Assembly: GCA_018901555.1 (NCBI GenBank) | Contig: JAHIER010000064.1 | Span: forward strand, 1-7,075 | DNA length: 7,075 bases | Direction: 5' to 3' | Source of the DNA: Patescibacteria group bacterium | GTDB lineage: Bacteria; Patescibacteriota; Minisyncoccia; UBA9983 | Part shown: in pieces, positions 1 to 6,617 of the stretch | Layout of the letters: each line of letters opens with the position of its first letter | Numbering within the stretch: the stretch's first letter is position 1 | The notes under the pieces: model-generated | Seen by the model: the letters and a program-made list of their open reading frames with translations, nothing else | Database searches by the model: none | Told to the model about the DNA's origin: nothing | Made by a program: the position numbers and the translations under genes

Positions 1-74
1 AAAAATCGGATAAAATAAAAAAGAAAGCTTGATCAAAATATATATTCTAATTTTTTCTAAAAATGGGCTCATTT

Positions 75-1427
75 TCATTTTAAAAACGATAAAATATAAT
101 CAGCCAATCTCTGGCTGGCCTGGCCATCAAATTTCCAGCATTGTTCTTTGACAATTATTTTTCTTTCTTCTCTTTTTAATTCAGGATTTTTTAAATATTT
201 ATTAATTAATTTTATTAAATCCTGTTTGCTAATAGCAATTTCAACGCCGTTTGTTTTTAAAATGTTCCTAGTATGATCATAGTCATAATGATTAATAATA
301 CTCTCATAATAATCCCTCTTTTCTTTTGCATCAAAACCAAGATAAATTATAGGCTTATCAAAAACCGTTGCATCAATACAAATAGTAGAAGCGCAAGTCA
401 CAACTAAACTGCTATAAAAAAGGGAGTCAGCAAGATGAAGCAAGTCAACAAGGCTCATTTCATTAGCCTTGCGATGCATTCCCTCAAAACCAGAACCCGG
501 ATAATCAAAAATTAAATTTGGGCAAGGTTTAAGGCCATGCAAATTAAGCGTGTCTCCGGGCGGAACTCTTACTAAAACTTGCAAATCTTTAGGCAATTCT
601 TCTTTTTTTATTGCTTCGCACAAAATTTCAAAAAATTGCGAATCTAAATCAGAAAATTTATCTCCTAACGGAGCCCAAAGAATCAATGGCTTGTCAGAAT
701 CGCCTTTTATTTTTTTAAAAAATTCTTTTTTCTCAGAACGAGGATAATTAATATACGGATCAAAATGAGGCATGCCAATTACTTCAATATTTTCCGGATT
801 CATATCAGCATATTTTATGGCTTCATTTTTTATAATTTCATTATGAACAATCATTTTGTGAGGCATCACTCTTGTAATACCCTTTGCTGTCAAATAATCC
901 CAGGAACGGACCATGGCTATTGTAAAAATTTTTCTTTTTCTTGCTTCAATTAACAATTCTGTATCAAACGGATGCTTTACATCCATAGAAAAAATTAATT
1001 CCGGCTTATATTTTTCAAAAAGATCTTTGAAAATAGGTTTGCCGGAAAAATAATAATTTATCTGGCGGAAAAGATTCCTTATCAATTTCCATCGCCCCAA
1101 AATAACAGCAGTGGACTGAGTTAATAAAAATCTTGGATAATTTGTATAATCCCTATACGATCGCCTGATAATTTTCATGCTTTTTGTATTAAGCAGAAAA
1201 AAAGAGATTTTGTGAAAAAAAAGAGATTTTTTAGAAAGTTCTTTTTCACTAACACTTTCTATAATAATACTCTTGTCAGAAAAATTTTTAATAAAATAAT
1301 CTTTCTTAAAATCAGGAACTAAAATAACAATTCTTAATTCCTCGTCTTTTTTCAGCAAATCCAGCAAACCGCTCTGCAAAACGCGGGAAACTAAGCCATG
1401 GAAACTTGTAATAAAGATTGTCCTCAT
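75..1427 (-). CDS. GT-B-like transferase, CDP-glycerol transferase/epimerase-like superfamily
   Basis: This 450-residue protein has no signal peptide and no clear membrane segment, so it is probably cytoplasmic or peripheral. It starts MRTIFITSFHG, a beta-strand start typical of GT-B Rossmann halves. Residues 143-149 (LIFSMDV) and 166-180 continue the N-terminal domain. GMPHFDPY at 218-225 resembles the domain-linker motif (G-x-P-x-x-D) of CDP-glycerol glycerophosphotransferases, Kdo-transferase-like and UDP-GlcNAc 2-epimerase-like proteins. LILWAPLG at 248-255 and the block at 341-363 (ending KPIIYL) match the C-terminal nucleotide-sugar half, where a Ser/Thr-rich turn precedes an acidic helix and a KPxIYL strand. 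The donor and acceptor cannot be read from the sequence. It could be a glycosyltransferase, a polyol-phosphate transferase or a surface-glycan protein of unknown activity. It is divergent from the sulfotransferase, and its ATG is the only sensible start. No Shine-Dalgarno precedes it. The superfamily call is fairly sure, the activity is not. Confidence 0.7.
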   Translation of the reverse strand: MRTIFITSFHGLVSRVLQSGLLDLLKKDEELRIVILVPDFKKDYFIKNFSDKSIIIESVSEKELSKKSLFFHKISFFLLNTKSMKIIRRSYRDYTNYPRFLLTQSTAVILGRWKLIRNLFRQINYYFSGKPIFKDLFEKYKPELIFSMDVKHPFDTELLIEARKRKIFTIAMVRSWDYLTAKGITRVMPHKMIVHNEIIKNEAIKYADMNPENIEVIGMPHFDPYINYPRSEKKEFFKKIKGDSDKPLILWAPLGDKFSDLDSQFFEILCEAIKKEELPKDLQVLVRVPPGDTLNLHGLKPCPNLIFDYPGSGFEGMHRKANEMSLVDLLHLADSLFYSSLVVTCASTICIDATVFDKPIIYLGFDAKEKRDYYESIINHYDYDHTRNILKTNGVEIAISKQDLIKLINKYLKNPELKREERKIIVKEQCWKFDGQASQRLADYILSFLK

Positions 1428-1430
1428 ATA

Positions 1431-1449
1431 AAATTGATATTATCAATTT
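1431..1449. promoter_or_regulatory. 19-bp palindrome in a 29-bp divergent gap, possible operator/promoter
   Basis: AAATTGATATTATCAATTT is a perfect inverted repeat with 9-bp arms and a single central T. It fills most of the 1428-1456 gap between the divergent start codons of the GT-B-like gene and the sulfotransferase. TATAAA at 1427-1432 could serve as a -10 for the plus strand. GATAAT on the minus strand (1444-1439, inside the palindrome) could serve as a -10 for the other gene. No convincing -35 is visible for either. A symmetric site here could bind a dimeric regulator and control both genes. The region is very AT-rich, so chance cannot be excluded, and the regulatory role is inference. 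Confidence 0.35.
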
Positions 1450-1456
1450 ATCACTT

Positions 1457-2356
1457 ATGAACAATGATTTCAAATTAGACTTCGTGGGAATAGGCGCGCC
1501 CAGAAGCGGGACTACTTGGATTTCTCGGTGCCTTGATGAGCATCCGCAAATTTGTTTTTCAAAGACAAAAGAATTTCATTTTTTTATGTTTGATAAAAGA
1601 TATCAACGCGGACTTAATTATTTAAAAAAACAATTCACTCATTGCCAACCAAATACTATTAAAGGCGAGTGGAGTGTTGATTATCTTTATTCTGAAGAGG
1701 TGGCCCAAAGAATCAAAAAAGATTTTCCTGATACTAAAATATTAATCTGTTTAAGAGATCCGGTAGAACGAGCTCATAATCATTTTTTATTTCAAAAACA
1801 AAACAGTAATATTGGGCATCATCATAATTTCAAAGATATTATTTTGCCTAATGATAAATATAAATATCTGGAACGAGGTTTTTACGCAAAATATATAAAA
1901 AAATATCTTGAATTTTTTCCAAGAGAAAACATCTATATTATGTTTTTTGAAGATATAAAAGAAAAACCGTTGGAATTAATCCAGTCTTTATATCAATTTT
2001 TAGGTGTAGATAAAAATTTTATTCCGTCAAATTTAAATAAAAAATCGGATTATCGCGACCCTGATAAATTTTATTCTATTTTTATACAAAATATTATAAA
2101 TAAAATTATTTATCTATACAAAAAAAGTTTTCTGAGAAAACCTCTTCAAATCTTGCAATTCAAAAAAATTATGAGGTTTTTCGCGCAACTCAATACAAGA
2201 AATCCAGAACAAAAATTCGGCCGGCTGAAAACCGTCGATGATTCACAAAATATCATTGATAAATCATTAGAAAAAGAATTAAAAGAAAAACTGCTTAACG
2301 ATATAGAAGAATTAGAAAAAATGACCGGACGAAATTTAACATCCTGGAAAAATTGA
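1457..2356 (+). CDS. PAPS-dependent sulfotransferase, heparan-sulfate-sulfotransferase-like
   Basis: This 299-residue cytosolic-type protein is predicted to transfer sulfate from PAPS to a hydroxyl or amino group, most likely on a sugar. GAPRSGTTW at residues 13-21 is the 5'-phosphosulfate-binding loop. KEFHFF at 38-43 matches the catalytic Glu region of glycan sulfotransferases of the 3-OST/NDST type (Glu39 candidate base, His41 conserved). GEWSVDYLY at 70-78 is the following conserved strand. RDPVERAHNHF at 100-110 is the 3'-phosphate site, with Arg100 kept and Asn108 at the position that is usually Ser. The C-terminal part (about 160-198) resembles the family's FFEDIKEKP...YQFLG segment. 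The chosen ATG at 1457 puts the PAPS loop close to the N-terminus, as is usual. An in-frame TTG at 1418 would add 13 residues and overlap the divergent gene, so I rejected it. It is the only plus-strand gene here and there is no signal peptide, so sulfation would occur in the cytoplasm before export. The exact substrate is unknown. Confidence 0.87.
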   Translation: MNNDFKLDFVGIGAPRSGTTWISRCLDEHPQICFSKTKEFHFFMFDKRYQRGLNYLKKQFTHCQPNTIKGEWSVDYLYSEEVAQRIKKDFPDTKILICLRDPVERAHNHFLFQKQNSNIGHHHNFKDIILPNDKYKYLERGFYAKYIKKYLEFFPRENIYIMFFEDIKEKPLELIQSLYQFLGVDKNFIPSNLNKKSDYRDPDKFYSIFIQNIINKIIYLYKKSFLRKPLQILQFKKIMRFFAQLNTRNPEQKFGRLKTVDDSQNIIDKSLEKELKEKLLNDIEELEKMTGRNLTSWKN

Positions 2357-3721
2357 TTTTTTTGCAAAGGAAATGCTCCTTTGATAAAGGTTTTTTACAA
2401 AAACCTTATCTTGCTCATTGAAAGAAAACAGGCCTGCCCAAAAAGAAGGATGAACTTCCTTTTTTAATAAATAAACATACATTAATCCACCAATAATTAT
2501 AGAAAAAATTATGCGCTCAATAGCGAGACCTAAAACTCCAAACAAATAAAGAAAGAGCGCCGGCAAAATAAAACTAAGAACATTTTTAAAGATATTGGAA
2601 AAGAAAATAAATTTCTGTCTGCGCAATGCCACCAAAAAGGTTGAAGATAAACTTCTAAAACTCATGATAGGAAGAAGCAAGAGTAAAACTTTAAAAAGCG
2701 GAATTGAAGACTCATAGGAAGGGAAAAATATTTTGACCATTGGTGGAACAGCAAAAAATCCAACAATGCCCAAAAGAATTCCGAAAATTGTTAGATATTT
2801 TGTTCCCCTTATTAAAAGATCGCCAATTCTTTTTTTGCTGGAAACTTCTCTTGGTATAAGCGTAGAAAGAGTGGCAACTGGAAATAAGGCCTTAACAGCG
2901 CTAAACAAACTTTCTGCAACGCTAAAAACAGCCACAGCTTCTGTATTAACGAAAAATCTTATAAACCATGGCTGTATATTGCTCGAAGCCTGAGACAAAA
3001 AATTGCTGAAAATCGGCCATTTCCCATATGTTTTTATAATATTCAAAAATATTTTATCTGAAGATTCTTTGATTGTCTTCCATGGCTTGTATGCTTTAAT
3101 AAATGGGCTGACAAAAACAACCGTTACTAAAAAAGAAGACACGACATGGGCAATAAGCAAATTTTTTGCGTCAAGAACAAAGAAAAAGACGAAAGAAAGA
3201 ATAAAAATTAATCTTACTGCTTTATAAAGAATTGGTCGAAAAGATGTTAAGCCAAAATAAAGCCTTGACTGTAACAAATTTCTCATGGAAACATAGAAAA
3301 AATCTATGATAAACAACGGGGAAAGAATTTTAAACAAAATAGCAATATCTTGTCCATAAAAATTGGCTACTAGATCAGCGCCAAAAAAAACTGATAAAAA
3401 CAAAATAATTGCAATAATACCGCGTATTATAAAAAACTCCTTGAATAATTTTTTTGCTTTTTCTTCTTTTTTTTCTCCAATAAATCTGTTTATATCGTTA
3501 AAAACTAAACCAACCAAGGTGCCCAAAAAAAGATCGGCAATAAGTGAATAAAAAGAAATTACTAAAAGAAAAACTCCATATTTATATACATCCAAATTCG
3601 CAATTATTAAAATTGAGCTAATCCCCCCCAACCCTTTAGAAATTATATTCCAAAAACCGATTAGAGCTTCGCCCTTAATATATGTTTTTAGAAAAGAATA
3701 ATTTTTTTCAGGATTTGTCAT
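2336..3721 (-). CDS. Oligosaccharide flippase, Wzx/MATE-like (MVF superfamily)
   Basis: This 461-residue, strongly hydrophobic protein has about 12 likely membrane segments by eye, near residues 20-41, 47-75, 98-119, 125-145, 165-183, 186-206, 236-258, 262-289, 306-326, 340-360, 372-394 and 396-419, with short charged loops (for example 82-94 and 211-223). Length, segment number and an N-terminal helix containing a Gly-rich stretch (KGLGGISS, 29-36) fit polysaccharide biosynthesis proteins that flip lipid-linked oligosaccharides across the cytoplasmic membrane. It lies 17 nt downstream of a glycosyltransferase as the last gene of the minus-strand run, the usual place for a flippase in an O-antigen or capsule-type cluster. 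No Shine-Dalgarno is seen before the ATG, only an A/T tract that includes the palindrome AAAAATATTTTT at 3723-3734. The soluble tail (about 421-461) ends in a 21-bp overlap with the opposing sulfotransferase. The family is well supported, the transported glycan is unknown. Confidence 0.85.
   Translation of the reverse strand: MTNPEKNYSFLKTYIKGEALIGFWNIISKGLGGISSILIIANLDVYKYGVFLLVISFYSLIADLFLGTLVGLVFNDINRFIGEKKEEKAKKLFKEFFIIRGIIAIILFLSVFFGADLVANFYGQDIAILFKILSPLFIIDFFYVSMRNLLQSRLYFGLTSFRPILYKAVRLIFILSFVFFFVLDAKNLLIAHVVSSFLVTVVFVSPFIKAYKPWKTIKESSDKIFLNIIKTYGKWPIFSNFLSQASSNIQPWFIRFFVNTEAVAVFSVAESLFSAVKALFPVATLSTLIPREVSSKKRIGDLLIRGTKYLTIFGILLGIVGFFAVPPMVKIFFPSYESSIPLFKVLLLLLPIMSFRSLSSTFLVALRRQKFIFFSNIFKNVLSFILPALFLYLFGVLGLAIERIIFSIIIGGLMYVYLLKKEVHPSFWAGLFSFNEQDKVFVKNLYQRSISFAKKSIFPGC
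2365..2407. terminator. Two tandem hairpins at a convergent gene junction, possible terminator
   Basis: Hairpin 1 is CAAAGGA (2365-2371), loop AATGC, TCCTTTG (2377-2383). Hairpin 2 is AAGGTTTTT (2387-2395), loop TAC, AAAAACCTT (2399-2407), and it extends to 2384-2410 with one bulged A. They begin 9 nt after the sulfotransferase stop and lie inside the last codons of the flippase. A T run at 2391-2396 follows hairpin 1 at a distance of about 7 nt, so on the plus strand hairpin 1 could act as an imperfect intrinsic terminator. On the minus strand no T run follows either stem. The inverted repeats are certain, the terminator function is only possible. Confidence 0.35.
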
Positions 3722-3738
3722 AAAAAATATTTTTATTT

Positions 3739-4818
3739 TTATATAGAATTAATTAATTCTATAAATTTTTGACCAGTTTTTATCCAAGAAAAATCTTTTG
3801 ATCTTTTTAATCCTTTTTCAATAAGTTCCTGTTTTAATTTTTTATCAGAAATAATTTGGTTCATGGCTTCGGTAATTTCATTATAATTATAAGGATCAAT
3901 TGTAATGGCCGCATCCTCAACAACTTCTGAAACTCCTCCGGTTTTAGAAGTAATGACTGGCGTACCGCAGGCTGCTGCTTCTAAAACCAAAAATCCAAAA
4001 CTTTCAATCAAGCTTGGAAAAACTAGAGCTTCGGCATTTTGATAAAGATATGAAAGCTGAGAATCATTAGCATGGCCGAAAAAAATAATTTCTTTCTCCA
4101 TTCCTTCCTTTTTTACAAAATTCAAAACTTCTTGATAATAATTATTTCCAGTTTTCCCAAAAATAATGAGCTTGTGCGGATGATTATATTTTTTCTTTAG
4201 TTCATTAAAAGCTTTAACTGTGCCAAGAGTATTTTTTCTTAATTTTATAGAACCACCAGAAAGAAAATATGGTTTAGTAATGTTCATATCAGCTGGCTTG
4301 CTTTCGCAAACATTTTTAAAACCATTATAAATAATTATTATTTTATTATCATTAACTCCAAACAATTTTTTTATTTCTTCTTTTGTATATTTTGAAATAG
4401 CTACTACTTTATCTGCCTTATTTAACGAATATTTATGAAGATAGTTTAAGAAAAAATTGATAATTCTTTGTTTAAAATTATCTGCTTTAAAATATTGATA
4501 AGGAAAATCATGCGCCACGACAATTGTTTTTTTAAGCTTATGGAATAACGGCAGCATGGATGTGGCAAAAATATAAACATCAGCTTTGGGCGCAAATAAA
4601 AAACCCAGTTCCCTCCAAAATTTACCGAATCCCAAGGTCGCTTGCTGCCAATTTTTTCCCGAAAAAGACAACGGCAATCTCGGCCTTCTTTTGGTATAAA
4701 GAATATATTCATTATTTTTATCAATTTCCAAAATGGCTTTGGTTAATTCAAAAATATAACGGCTTAATCCGCCCATTTTCCCTTCTTCATATGGATGCAA
4801 AATTATTCCTATCTTCAT
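3739..4818 (-). CDS. Glycosyltransferase family 4 (GT-B retaining)
   Basis: This 359-residue protein has the standard GT4 two-domain layout. The N-terminal acceptor domain starts MKIGIILHPY and carries the Gly-rich GGLSRYI loop at 16-22 and VAHDFPYQY at 101-109. The linker region has ISKYTKEEI at 141-149 and IYNGF at 163-167. The C-terminal donor domain starts at SGGSIKLRKN (187-196). The nucleotide-sugar motif E-x7-E is complete (Glu272 and Glu280) in the segment running from FPSLIESFG to EAAACGTPVI (267-289). It is predicted to move a hexose or hexosamine from an NDP- or GDP-sugar to a growing lipid-linked glycan at the cytoplasmic face. The start lies 1 nt after the stop of the upstream glycosyltransferase, which suggests translational coupling, and no separate ribosome binding site is visible. 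The family is secure, the sugar and linkage are not readable. Confidence 0.9.
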   Translation of the reverse strand: MKIGIILHPYEEGKMGGLSRYIFELTKAILEIDKNNEYILYTKRRPRLPLSFSGKNWQQATLGFGKFWRELGFLFAPKADVYIFATSMLPLFHKLKKTIVVAHDFPYQYFKADNFKQRIINFFLNYLHKYSLNKADKVVAISKYTKEEIKKLFGVNDNKIIIIYNGFKNVCESKPADMNITKPYFLSGGSIKLRKNTLGTVKAFNELKKKYNHPHKLIIFGKTGNNYYQEVLNFVKKEGMEKEIIFFGHANDSQLSYLYQNAEALVFPSLIESFGFLVLEAAACGTPVITSKTGGVSEVVEDAAITIDPYNYNEITEAMNQIISDKKLKQELIEKGLKRSKDFSWIKTGQKFIELINSI

Positions 4819-4819
4819 T

Positions 4820-5932
4820 TTATATTTTACTTTTTATAAATTCTAAAATTTTTCTTGCCCGATTTTCCCAGGAAAAAATTTTAACTTTATTATAGGCTAT
4901 TTCTACTTTTTTTTGAGAAAGATTAGAATTATTAAAAACAAATTTTACCTGATCAACAAAACTTTGAACATCATCTGGCTCATGAAAAAAAACTTCTTGT
5001 TCATTGACAATTTGCTCAATAGCCGGAGTCCTGCTTGCAATAATAGGCTTTTTTGAACCCATATATTCAAATAATTTCATGGGGGAAGTATAGAAGAAAG
5101 AATATTTGTCTTTTTTAGTTCCTGTAACAACAAGAATATCAGCAGCTGCGCGCCATAAAGGCATTTCCTTAAAATCTCTTCTACTAATCAATTTAACATT
5201 TTGAGGTAATACTATTTTTTCTTTAATATCTTTTTCCGTGCCTCCTACTAAACAAAAAATCACATCATTCAAATTTTGGGCGGATTTTATAATTATTTCA
5301 ATGCCTTTCCAGTTCAAAAAACTGCCGGTATAAACAACTAATTTTTTATCTAGTTTTAAATCTAGTTTTTTTCTAGCTTCTTCTTTTGTGCCCTTAAAAT
5401 TTTTTTCCAGATCAACTCCATTTGGACAAACAATTATTTTATCTTTTAAAAAATTGAAATTTTCAAGCAAATCTTTTTTAACAGCCTCATTTATGGTAAC
5501 AATGCCATTAATTTTTTTAAAAAGAAAGTTGACAAATATATTTTTTTTCTTTGGCCCATGCAGATCAAAAAAATAAGGTTTGCATAAAAATGGAATGAAA
5601 AGAAAAGAAATCGGATCCAAGTCCATTGAATAAATAATATCTTTTCTATTTTTAAAAAAAACGTAAAAAAATGAAGCTAGCCCAAAAAAAAATGATGAAA
5701 AAACAAAACCTAAATATAAAGAAGGAAAAATGTTTAAAGTTGGAATTCTTTTAATAGAAAAATTTTTCTCAATTCCATAAAAATCAAAAGGATCTTCATA
5801 ATTCCCCCTTTTGGGAACAACAAGCTCCAAATCAACTCCAATTTTACCAAAAGCTTCACACATTTTAGCAATTTGAATACCATGGGCTTTTTCAGTTGGA
5901 AATCTAAAATTTGCAATATAAATTATCTTCAT
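4820..5932 (-). CDS. Glycosyltransferase, GT4-like with variant E-x7-E motif
   Basis: This 370-residue protein is predicted to be a GT-B glycosyltransferase. The N-terminal block MKIIYIANFRFPTEKAHG at 1-18 is the acceptor-domain start of a recognisable GT4 subgroup. DLHG at 123-126, CPNGVD at 169-174, YTGSFLNWKG at 201-210 and a donor-site segment at 281-300 (SPMKLFEYMG, then KKPIIAS) follow in order. Glu289 corresponds to the second Glu of E-x7-E, while the first position is Tyr281. This variant occurs in the subgroup with a SPxKLFEYM motif, so the enzyme is probably active. Residues 67-94 are strongly hydrophobic and may dip into the membrane. I start it at the ATG at 5932 rather than the in-frame ATG at 5953: the later one gives the typical MKIIYIANFRFP start and a 1-nt gap to the methyltransferase, copying the next junction. 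It is part of the minus-strand operon. Confidence 0.88.
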   Translation of the reverse strand: MKIIYIANFRFPTEKAHGIQIAKMCEAFGKIGVDLELVVPKRGNYEDPFDFYGIEKNFSIKRIPTLNIFPSLYLGFVFSSFFFGLASFFYVFFKNRKDIIYSMDLDPISFLFIPFLCKPYFFDLHGPKKKNIFVNFLFKKINGIVTINEAVKKDLLENFNFLKDKIIVCPNGVDLEKNFKGTKEEARKKLDLKLDKKLVVYTGSFLNWKGIEIIIKSAQNLNDVIFCLVGGTEKDIKEKIVLPQNVKLISRRDFKEMPLWRAAADILVVTGTKKDKYSFFYTSPMKLFEYMGSKKPIIASRTPAIEQIVNEQEVFFHEPDDVQSFVDQVKFVFNNSNLSQKKVEIAYNKVKIFSWENRARKILEFIKSKI

Positions 5933-5933
5933 T

Positions 5934-6617
5934 TTATTTTTTCTTGGCAACAATATAATAGCCTGAAGTCATAATATTTTCAATAATATTTTTCTGGTTT
6001 ATTTCACCATATTGTTTAGTTAAAACAAAGGAAAAAATATTTATTAGTTTGGCTGTAATAAACCAAAAAACCTTAAATGGTTTCAACCACAAAGTATCAC
6101 ACTGATAACCTATTCTTTGAAATAAAATTCCCAGCGTCTCTATGGTATTGCCGTCATTTTTTAATTCCATAATTTCAAAATCTTTAAGCAAATATTTCAA
6201 GCCATATTCAGTAAAACGAAAATAATCATTAGGCACTTCATGCAATGGAAAAATAAATCTGGTTGTTAAAATCAAAATACCATTTTTTTTTAAAACTCTT
6301 TTTATTTCTGAAATTGCCAGAAATGGATTATAAAAATGCTCAAGCGCTTCAGTACAAAGCACATTTTCAAATTCAGCATCTTTAAACATACTAAGATTAT
6401 GAACATCAGCCACCACATCAACATCCTTATGATTTATAATATCAACTGCTGTTCTATTAGGAAAAAACTTTTTATAAGGACTTCCACCGCAACCAATATC
6501 TAGAGTTTTTTCAGAAGAACTGTATTTTTCAAGATATATATCAAAATCCTTTCTGCCCATCTTAGAAAGAAGTCCAATCTTATAGAAAAAAGAAACGAAT
6601 TTATCTTTTATCCTCAT
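5934..6617 (-). CDS. Class I SAM-dependent methyltransferase (Methyltransf_11-like)
   Basis: This 227-residue protein is predicted to transfer a methyl group from S-adenosylmethionine. Motif I is TLDIGCGGSPY at 38-48. Asp59 in AVDI is at the position of the acidic residue that usually contacts the SAM ribose. The stretch DVVADVHNL at 67-75 and LCTEALEHF at 87-95 follow the order of the family, and VLKKNGILILTT at 108-119 is the post-motif strand. After the core there is a conserved-looking PNDYFRFTEYGL segment (129-140) and a hydrophobic stretch at 180-199 that may contact the membrane. Between glycosyltransferases in a surface glycan operon, such enzymes often methylate a sugar, sometimes to cap a chain, but the acceptor is not shown by the sequence. 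Its start overlaps the upstream glycosyltransferase end by 17 nt. No Shine-Dalgarno is seen, but an extended -10 lies just upstream (6626-6634). Confidence 0.87.
   Translation of the reverse strand: MRIKDKFVSFFYKIGLLSKMGRKDFDIYLEKYSSSEKTLDIGCGGSPYKKFFPNRTAVDIINHKDVDVVADVHNLSMFKDAEFENVLCTEALEHFYNPFLAISEIKRVLKKNGILILTTRFIFPLHEVPNDYFRFTEYGLKYLLKDFEIMELKNDGNTIETLGILFQRIGYQCDTLWLKPFKVFWFITAKLINIFSFVLTKQYGEINQKNIIENIMTSGYYIVAKKK

Noticed and set aside
60..75. Small inverted repeat AAAATG/CATTTT around the stop of the GT-B-like gene
   Set aside because: The stem is only 6 bp, almost all A-T, overlaps the stop codon and is followed by a T run only one base longer than the stem, so it is too weak to call as a terminator.
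1418..1456. TTG start giving a 13-residue N-terminal extension of the sulfotransferase
   Set aside because: It would overlap the start of the divergent gene, has no ribosome binding site, and places the PAPS loop unusually far from the N-terminus. The ATG at 1457 fits better.
2127..2141. GTTTTC-TGA-GAAAAC hairpin inside the sulfotransferase gene
   Set aside because: A short AT-rich stem within coding sequence with no T run after it, expected by chance at this composition.
5933..5953. Upstream ATG giving a 7-residue extension of the 4820-5932 glycosyltransferase
   Set aside because: The residues MLPRKNK come from the 3' end of the methyltransferase in another frame, and the next Met begins the typical MKIIYIANFRFP block.
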